A DNA stretch of 64,000 nucleotides from Pelobates cultripes (lineage: Eukaryota > Chordata > Amphibia > Anura > Pelobatidae). This document shows positions 56,985-64,000 of this stretch, piece by piece. The position numbers and the translations under genes were made by a program. Location of the stretch: positions 101,772,785 through 101,836,784 of the forward strand of contig OW240917.1 of the NCBI GenBank assembly GCA_933207985.1, given 5' to 3'. The notes beneath the pieces were generated by a model, which ran no database searches, was not told the origin of the DNA, and saw nothing but the letters and a program-made list of their open reading frames with translations. Positions within the stretch are counted from its first letter, which is position 1, and the number at the start of each line of letters is the position of its first letter.

Positions 56985-58155
56985 TGTTAAGACACCTCTA
57001 GTGTCTTTAGGCCAAACCGCCGTTTAGTAGACCTTCCCCGGCTGCAGTACAGTCTCCGTTCGCTTACTCTGTAACACACGAACCAAATGCAGGGGAAGCG
57101 GCAATCTCCCGAACGAGATCCGTGAACGGCTCCAAACTCCCGAACGGCAATACACGAACTGCTGGTAACCGTCGAACAGCAATATTCACCAAGCGGCTTT
57201 CGTTCCATCCAGCAGTCTCTAAACGTGAAGAAGAAATCCCCCCAATAACGAGACAGAAGCTCCGCATTGAGGGTCAAACAGAATCTGGCTTTACTGTGGG
57301 CTACCTGCCCGTATTTATGCAGGTCTCCCACTTGGTGGACACTCCCCTAGGGGACCAAATGGGAGACTTAAATTACAGACAGATCTGGGGACATCCCAGA
57401 CACACAGTCACAGATTTTACCCACAGTGCATTATGATTCCCTCCCCTCTGCCCTGGAGTTAATTACCAAGTAACTCAATTAACTCCAGGACAAAGCCAGT
57501 CGCCATCTTAGACATAAAATAATAAAAGACATAAAAATATATAACTACATAAAAACTGAACATTTCCCATTCGTATTACATGTCCCCAGATAGCCTGGAT
57601 CTGAGTGCATATTATTAGCGAATAGCGCTCAGATCCCACACACATAGTTCAATCGCCATGGAGTCAAAGTTCTTACAGTCTTTCGGTATACGAATGACTC
57701 CATGGGAAGGCTATCTGGGTTAAGTCTTTTCGTATGCTCTCAATCTCCCGAACGGCCGGTGTTCGCATGCTTTCGTGGAGGCAGCCAGGCGTTCCGTTGT
57801 TTCAGCGGTGTTCGGCAGAAAAAGTGTCCGTTTTCAGTTCCATAGAAATAGAGCCAAACACCGCTGGGCGTTCGCTTGATTTAAAATGGCCGCTGCCTCG
57901 TGGTCGACATACGAACGACGACCACCCTGAATTCGGTTTAATTGAGAAGTGTCTGCGGTTAACCACAACGTTCTAATTGGGATCACTTCGTTAACCAGCA
58001 GCACACTCCTCACTTGGGTGGCCGTTCGTTCGGCAGGTTTGTTCGGGAAAAAGAGTCATTCGAATGGCTGGGCTATAGAAACCAGCCATTCATACGAACG
58101 GGGGACAAACAGACGAACGTAGTAAAAATCCAGGCAGACAGATGGTTCTGTCACA
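56985..58155 (-). mobile_element. Solo LTR of the TGTGGCG family, antisense
   Basis: Plus-strand ends TGTTAAGACACC and GATGGTTCTGTCACA with the perfect duplication ATAAT at 56980-56984 and 58156-58160. Length is 1171 bp. Shares with the copy at 21206-22411 the GTATTTATGCAGGTCTCCCA segment, the GATAGCC...GATCTGAGTGC region and a high content of TTCG/CGAA words. It lies between the two exon candidates at 55.8 and 58.8 kb, in the same orientation as both. Confidence 0.9.
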
Positions 58156-58160
58156 ATAAT

Positions 58161-58767
58161 TATTGGTGCTTTGGTTGGAGAGGGACTAGGTCACCAGGGT
58201 ATGCAGAGGCAAAGAAATATTAAAACGTTATTTGGTCAATTACAAATATTTAAAAATGTTTAACTGAAATACAGATTATGTGTACAACTTGGTTACTTTA
58301 ACCTTTGTATTGCTAGAAAATTACTAACAAAGCAGAATACAAAAAAAAAATAATTAGTCCACACAGAGTTGAGATTGATTGACAACGAAATAGATTAAAA
58401 TAGCCATATCGCAAAAACACAAAATCCTGTCTGAGCTTTTTTTTTTCTTCTTTTTTTTAAGAACTTGGATATTTTGGTCTTCTAAGCACAATGTAAATAT
58501 TTATTATGTGAAGGTGATTTTATTAAAAGCAACAATTAATCAATGCTCCTATCTATTCCATTTATGAAGTGTAACACTGCATATTAATTGTTAGTTAATA
58601 TATGTATTGAAATGTATCTCTGATGTTTTTACCTTTACACAATTTAATTCCTTCATATTCCCAGTGATTCTATGAAAATTCTGCTGTGACTCACTAGTCA
58701 ATTATTCATTGTATCTCATGTCATATGTTCTAACAGAACATCACTGGTTATACTCTTTGATCTTTGA
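58161..58767. other. Stretch without a recognised gene
   Basis: AT-rich with T-runs near 58439-58458; no repeat or coding signature. It would be 3' flank or UTR of the next entry if that exon is real. Confidence 0.35.
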
Positions 58768-58824
58768 TCACATAATGTCTGAACATTCAAATCTTGATGT
58801 AGTTTCTGGCTCATGGAGGGTCAT
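58768..58824 (-). CDS. Possible alternative 3' terminal exon of a host gene (unidentified)
   Basis: Minus strand: a pyrimidine-rich TTCTCTTTTCTTTTCAG acceptor, then an open phase-0 frame MTLHEPETTSRFECSDIM and TGA at 58770-58768. The acceptor is stronger than the one at 55.8 kb. Both frames are in the same phase on the same strand 3 kb apart, which would fit mutually exclusive last exons. The peptide is short and unrecognised, so the call is weak. Confidence 0.32.
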   Translation of the reverse strand: MTLHEPETTSRFECSDIM

Positions 58825-59230
58825 CTGAAAAGAAAAGAGAATATATACATTGTATGAAATAAATTTTTCAAAGAACAGAGAGTGAGAACAAACTATATAT
58901 GCATATTTATCATTCTAATGTCAAAATGTATAACGTTATTTGAAAAGTAAAATTAAATAATTTCACTGGGATCTCAATAATGATAATTAACTGACTACAT
59001 TTGAAATAAATCACAATATATTAAAATACTGTATTATAAATAGTGTTAAGTGATTTGTAGGATTAACAGAAATGGAAATTGAAACATGGTAAATATACAC
59101 ACAACATTATGGCTGGAATTATTATGTTTGTAACAGTGCATGCATCAAAAGTCATGAACTATCCAAATACCTGTAAACCGTTATATGTTAGATTAATTCC
59201 ATCATTGGTTTATCTTAAGCTTTTAAATTA
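58825..59230. other. AT-rich stretch without a recognised gene
   Basis: Nothing assignable; would be intron if the exon candidate is real. Confidence 0.35.
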
Positions 59231-59231
59231 A

Positions 59232-59365
59232 TTAGGGTAGTTCTTGACTTTTGACTTGAGGTAGCAGCGTCATTCGTCCTATATGAACTAAAGTATTTAG
59301 AAAATTGGGCAGACTAGATGGGCCGAATGGTTCTCATCTACCATCACATTCTATGTTTCTATTAG
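59232..59365 (+). repeat. Short dispersed retroelement 3' end
   Basis: GGGCAGACTAGATGGGCCGA, ATGGTTCTCATCTACCATCA then CATTCTATGTTTCTATTAG is a compact unit ending in a TCTATGTTTCTAT repeat tail, as in SINE or LINE 3' ends common in amphibian DNA. The name of the family is not certain. Confidence 0.5.
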
Positions 59366-60626
59366 TCTATATAAATGGTGTGTTTGTCAAATTGAACAGT
59401 AGGTGGAGCTGGTTTAAAGATTTATTTAAGGCAGGATACTTTCTTTTGACAAGACTCCAATTTAACACCATCTATTCACCTTAATGTGTTTTACTAGTAT
59501 GTGTCATTCCATTCACTTTCATAAGAACTCTGATAACCCTCCGGGATTAGAGACGGATTACAAGGGAATTAGTCCTGTTCTGTGGTAGGCAAAGCATACA
59601 TAGCAGTTACCCATATGAATTTTCCTAGTGCCACTGATTTTTGTCCCTACCTGTTTCTTCATATTTGGTAACTTGTGGCTACCTTGTACCTATTGATCAG
59701 AGTTTCCTTCCCTTGGGTATCATTGTATATAATTAGAGATGTGTTTAGTAAGTCACTTAGTACCCATCTATTACAATAAAGGTTGTTTTTAACATTTATG
59801 GCATTCCCCTCCTGGAGTGTCTCGGTACTTTTCAGGTTTTTCTTTGTTTTAATGAGTGGTTTCCTTATGTTTAGTCTTACCAGGTGAGTGTGATTGATAA
59901 GATGGCTGGAAGGAACTTGTGGTTAAGTAGTTGCCAATGGTATATTACCCTGGTAAATACTGGGGGGAGTGGTGGATAGTTTGGAGCTGAGGAAGGGCCA
60001 GCTACCCTGGCATATTCAAAAGTTTCCAGTCTATTGTTTTTTTGTATCAACCTATACTGCTTCTGATGAAATTATGGTATGTAGTTCTGCCAGACTGCAT
60101 CGGACACCTCCTTCATCACTGGGACCTGGTTGGTCTTGGAGTGTCTCTTTGAGATTTCATCAGCCAGAATAAGTCTACCTTCCTTACCTTGGCTGGGTAT
60201 GCAATGTTTCTGCATTTTTATTCTGCTGTGATTCAAGAGATTGTCCAGGACCTGATGGAACTGGGGCTTGCTCAAGATCCTTGTCTGGCCTGTGAACGAA
60301 CTCTAGCTGCAGTACTTAGTAGAGACAAGTAATCTCCTTGAGCTGATTCATTTAACATGCTAATGACCATAAATTGGGACAGACATGTAGTAAGTTGGAT
60401 GATTACTCCATTATTTTGAAATAATAGTGCGAAATGGCAAAATTAGTGCCAAGTGGCAAAATTATATTACTAGTTGATGACAAGTGAGGCCCTACTAGCT
60501 GCCAAGCGACGAGACAAGCTCTATCTATGAAATAAGGCAGAGGGTATTGAGACCAGGAAACATTGTGGTGGGGTGTTGGCCTCTTGGTGATGAATACCAG
60601 ATTTCCAGATTTATTGGGAGTGACTG
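59366..60626. other. Stretch without a recognised gene
   Basis: An ATTACAATAAAGGTTGTTTTT at about 59771 followed by TTCCCCTCCTGGAGTGTCTCG resembles the R/U5 of some LTRs, but no matching ends or duplication were found. Overlapping short frames have no domain. Confidence 0.35.
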
Positions 60627-60631
60627 GTAAG

Positions 60632-61087
60632 TGTCAGGGATCTTACCTTGAAAGTGGAGTCTGATGTGCAGAGGTAAAGCATCCTTTACAATTTCACACA
60701 AACCAAGGAGACTCAAGGTAGAAATCTCCAAGGTTGTGAGACAGTGAACTAGGGCTGTACAGAGACAGTGCTTCCAGATGTGTAGAGCAGACTAGGATAA
60801 TCCAAAAGAAAAGTTGGGTACGGTACCAAAGGTTAAGACAGGCGGCAAACAGGCAAAAATGATAAATGGGCTGAAAGTCAACGCAGGAGTCAGGCGAACA
60901 TAGTAGTTTCCACAAAGGAGAACAAAACGATCTGACAATGAGGCAGAAGCAAGGCAGGCTTTATACAGGCAGATAATAGCCACTTAATCTGGAACCAAGA
61001 ACAGGTGGGCAACAGGACCAGAGACTTAGACATAACAGGATACAAAGAGAACCAGAAAATAGCAAAGATGTGTGGTGAAAAGGTTCA
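60632..61087 (-). mobile_element. Solo LTR, unassigned Gypsy-like type
   Basis: Plus-strand ends TGTCAGGGATCTTACC and GTGAAAAGGTTCA, flanked by the perfect duplication GTAAG at 60627-60631 and 61088-61092. A TATA box (CTGTATAAAGCCTGCC) reads on the minus strand near 60960 and gives the orientation. Length is 456 bp. The TCTTACCTTG...GG start echoes the LTR at 11881-12466 (GGCTTACCTTGG), suggesting related families. Confidence 0.8.
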
Positions 61088-61092
61088 GTAAG

Positions 61093-61665
61093 GCCCGAAT
61101 ATACTAATTGCAAGGTTGCTAACTACGGATTGGGCGAATTGCAAAGGTACCTCTGTTTTTGAAGATAGGAGTTGTCCTGGCATGATCACTAAACTAAGGC
61201 AAAGAAGCCTAAGAAAATTACTCTGTTGGATGTCTATTGATACCTACTTAAATTAATATGTTGGGGGAATATAAATTTAAGTTAAGATATATGAAATTGA
61301 TAGTTAGGAATCACATACCTTGGATAGATGCGTAACAAGTATGGAGTATAAATGAATTTGAGAGGGTTAGGGAAACCTAAAGGAATACATATAGCCATAA
61401 CTTACATACATCTGTTGTAATTAAAACAGAGATAATACATACCTTCCTGCGTATAAAAAATAATTTTGCTGAAAATATTTGTCCGAGTACAGAAAGGTGA
61501 ACCTAATATATTAGCAGGCATTTAAAGTTACATGATATATAGAACATTTTTGGGTAGATATAATAGATGTTTACATAAATTGAATGGAAAAACATTCCTA
61601 AATTACTGGAACCGGGAAACAACGGACCTAAGTCAAATCCTGGAATACTAATTCACACAGAATCA
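61093..61665. other. AT-rich stretch without a recognised gene
   Basis: No feature recognised between the solo LTR and the poly(T) that starts the L1. Confidence 0.4.
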
Positions 61666-62538
61666 GAATTCTTTTTTTTTTCCATGTATGATTTTTATTC
61701 AATGATTATGCAGGGTATACATGGTACAGGAACGTAAGTTAACAAAACTAACATATGTTAACAGTTTCAATTAATACAGTGTTGTGTTCAAGAGCGTAAG
61801 TTAACATAACTAACCCAGGTGGTGATCAGACTCATTACAATGCAGTATGTAAGATCAACATCACAATGCAGTTCGTCATAACTTTAGTTTCAACATGTAG
61901 CACAATTTAATACATAATATAACAATGAACCATGGACATGCTTTGTACATACATTATATCCATTATACCCATAAAAAGGTTGAAATTCCATGTGCATCTA
62001 GGCTAACCTTCCTGAGCATCCATCCTTGACTGGGTAAGTATTTGTTTTTTCGTGGGAAAACTTGATACTGCATGTACGAAAATTAGCAATATCTATTTCA
62101 CTTTTTTTTGTTCATTCTAGGGGTGTTATTTTTAATGGAAATGTGTGATCTCATCTTGTCTGTACCATTTGATAATCCTCTGCTAATATATGAAAGGATA
62201 CATTTTGAACATAAAAATATAAAGAAAGTAAACTTCAAAGAAAGATTAGGAACATGAGGGGAGGGGGGTGGGAGAGGCAAACAGTATGCTATATGAGAGC
62301 AATGGGTATATTTTGTGTTCTCTAGGGTGGGGATTATTCCCTTTTAGTCCATTCCTGATGTAACAGTAATTTTTTTTTGGCTTCCCCATGGCTGTTATCT
62401 GGGCTGAGAGAGTAGCATTAAATGTAGAGTCCCCTTTGGGTAGGTTCCCCATGACTTAGTCTTGAGAGGGGTGTACAGCTTCAAATATTTATATGTACAT
62501 ATGTGTCCATTCTGTGTGTAGTAATATAATCATTATTA

Positions 62539-62576
<38 letters not shown>

Positions 62577-62601
62577 TAACTGAACTTTACTTATGAGTCC
62601 C

Positions 62602-63150
62602 TTATTGAAAGCCATCTCTGCCACCACTTTGTATATTTACCCTCTTTACCTTGAAGGTGGCAAGCCATTTTTTTGTATTGACCCGAGGTGTCAAGAGAAC
62701 TTCAGTCAGTGTAGGAATTTGGGTTTGTTTCCATCTGTATGCAATCACAGTTTTTGCTGCTATTAGACAGTGTATCACTACGTAGTTGGTGACCTCAGAT
62801 AGAGGGGTAGGAAATATATGTAAAAGATAACACTCTGGGTGTAACGGGATGTTGATTTTCAGTGCCACCTGAAAGAACTTCCCAAGCTCCTGCCAGAACT
62901 GCGTGATGCCCGGGCATTCCCAGAATATATGTTGTAGGGTGCTCACATGACTTCAACACCTCCAGCATGTTGGGGATGTGCCAGGATATATGTGGGAGAG
63001 CTTGGCAGGCACCAAATGCCATTGCATAATAGTTTTGCAATATGCCTCCCAGTGAGAAAGGCTTCTAGAAGCCTTTTTAGTATTTTGTATTGCTTTTTTC
63101 CAAGCTGGTAATGAGATTTGCCTACCTAAATCTCTTTCCCACTGCAGCAT
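62602..63150 (-). pseudogene. L1 ORF2 C-terminal domain
   Basis: Frames in order: WERDLGRQISLPAWKKAIQN then HWEAYCKTIMQWHLVPAKLS and YPGTSPTCWRC (63150-62953), then TLQHIFWECPGITQFWQELG and YRWKQTQIPTLTEVLL (62946-62602). The CWRC...HxFWEC-type zinc-knuckle of L1 ORF2 is split by one frame change at about 62950. The reading ends in a stop at 62602. Confidence 0.88.
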
Positions 63151-63702
63151 ATATGAGAGCTTTCTGTGTCACCTAGGGCCAAAAGAGTGTTATAGCAGAG
63201 GGACAGGGCTTTAGTGCTCAGTAGCTTTCCCATATTTTGAACAAAGGGTGGGAATAATTGGGTATCAATAGCTTTAATGTGGCTATCATGCAGAATATTT
63301 TTGATACTTAAATAATTCTCTAGGCGGTAAAGAGTGGTCTGTTTGTAGGCTGGGGAATTACTTGATGTCTGTATCGTTACAAATGGAGTGTACGGACGTG
63401 CCTCCCCTTTGTATCAAGGGGTCCAGATGTGGGTGCTGCGTGAGTGAGGTAATGGTCTGTAAGGGTGATGCATATAGTAAGCAGTTAGCGTCTACACTTT
63501 TTGGGGTGACCTGCCTCCACATTGGTAGGAGGTAGCATGTTTTTGTTTCTTTCGAGAATTTATGGACCTAGCCCAAAGGGCGTGCTCTACTGTTCCGTGA
63601 GTCAAGCAAGCATTTTCTAAACCAAGCCACAGTGGGGGCGAAGTCCTCTCTAGTAGTGCCATGCCCTGTGCAATTAACTAAGTTTTGTAGTACAATTTCT
63701 CA

Positions 63703-63918
63703 TTAGGGATGCCCAGACCACCCATAATGTAGGGGAGCCATAATAAGTTCTGTGTTATGCACAGAGGTTTTCTTTTCCATATGTGTGCATTGATAAGTGT
63801 TTGATGAAATAGGAATGATCAGGAACAGCAGGACGTTATCCGCAAAGAGGGCTATTTTCATTTCACCAGCGGGGGGACATAAGCCTGTTATCTTATCCTG
63901 TTGTTTGTTGTGCCTCAC
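63703..63918 (-). pseudogene. L1 ORF2 RT fragment around the catalytic site
   Basis: EMKIALFADNVLLFLIIP corresponds to the L1 RT catalytic ..(S/A)xFADD(V/M)LLFL.. block with the second Asp replaced by Asn (FADN), so the copy would be inactive even if the frames were intact. DKITGLCPPAGEMK before it matches the preceding I(K/R)G(I/V)xxxxxxxKxxL segment. Confidence 0.8.
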
Positions 63919-64000
63919 TAGGGGTTCTAGACATAAGATAAAGATTAATGGGGAAAGAAGGCAACCTTGCCTGGTTATATGACAGGAAACCCAAGCTATA

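Larger units (their letters stand above)
61672..64000 (-). mobile_element. L1 LINE, 3' portion, running off the window
   Basis: A T-run at 61672-61681 is the poly(A) tail on the minus strand. About 900 bp of 3' UTR follow, containing a (TA)n at 62540-62572, then the ORF2 C-terminus (62602-63150) and an RT fragment at 63703-63918. The stretch 63150-63700 should hold the intervening RT and thumb but reads only with many stops. The 5' part lies beyond 64000. Confidence 0.8.

Noticed and set aside
59771..59830. LTR end around ATTACAATAAAGG
   Set aside because: No paired TG...CA ends or target duplication could be found.

Overview
The window looks like non-coding, repeat-packed DNA of a large vertebrate genome, most likely an anuran amphibian. 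That call is inference. It rests on the mix of Tc1/mariner, hAT-like, TTAA-target DNA transposons (including T2/Kolobok-like MITEs beginning TTAAAGG), L1, CR1/L2-like, DIRS-type, Penelope-like and Gypsy-like retroelements, with long AT microsatellites. No complete host gene was recognised. Only two short minus-strand stretches near 55.8 kb and 58.8 kb look like possible 3' terminal exons.

The strongest result is a family of LTR retroelements (termini TGTGRCG...YGTTACA) present six times. Five are solo LTRs: 855-2603, 1098-1914 (nested in the first), 4836-5897, 21206-22411 and 56985-58155. One is structurally complete at 36645-39907 on the minus strand. Every copy has a perfect 5-bp target-site duplication readable in the sequence. 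The complete copy has two LTRs, an 18-nt primer-binding site complementary to the 3' end of tRNA-Leu(AAG), a polypurine tract, and one open reading frame. That frame encodes a protein with a decaying 16-residue repeat and no recognisable reverse transcriptase, protease or integrase, so the element is probably non-autonomous.

Layout. 0-8 kb: diverged duplication, nested LTRs, minisatellite, solo LTR, Gypsy-like solo LTR. 8.2-10.9 kb: AT/AC microsatellite, then a Tc1 element (8342-10894) split by a CR1/L2-like LINE fragment. 11.9-18.5 kb: a second kind of solo LTR, a fold-back hAT-like element with an 8-bp TSD (15975-17369), an L1-like 5' end. 20-26.7 kb: L1 ORF1 remnant, solo LTR, a second Tc1-like family (23484-26655) split by a TTAA element. 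27.5-36.6 kb: MITEs, Gypsy gag start, Penelope-like debris, L1 fragments, a second TTAA element. 36.6-39.9 kb: the complete LTR element. 40-47.7 kb: Penelope-like RT fragments, a solo LTR with 48-bp repeats, Gypsy gag start, a decayed DIRS-type element. 48.4-50.9 kb: third TTAA element carrying a perfect 123-bp palindrome. 51-61.6 kb: mostly single-copy-looking DNA with the two exon candidates, a CR1/L2-like tail, MITEs and solo LTRs. 61.7 kb to the end: an L1 on the minus strand running out of the window.

The elements do not form a pathway. The window is a record of successive, often nested insertions. Almost all coding remnants are frameshifted or truncated; the LTR element ORF at 36.6-39.9 kb is the only long intact frame tied to a mobile element.
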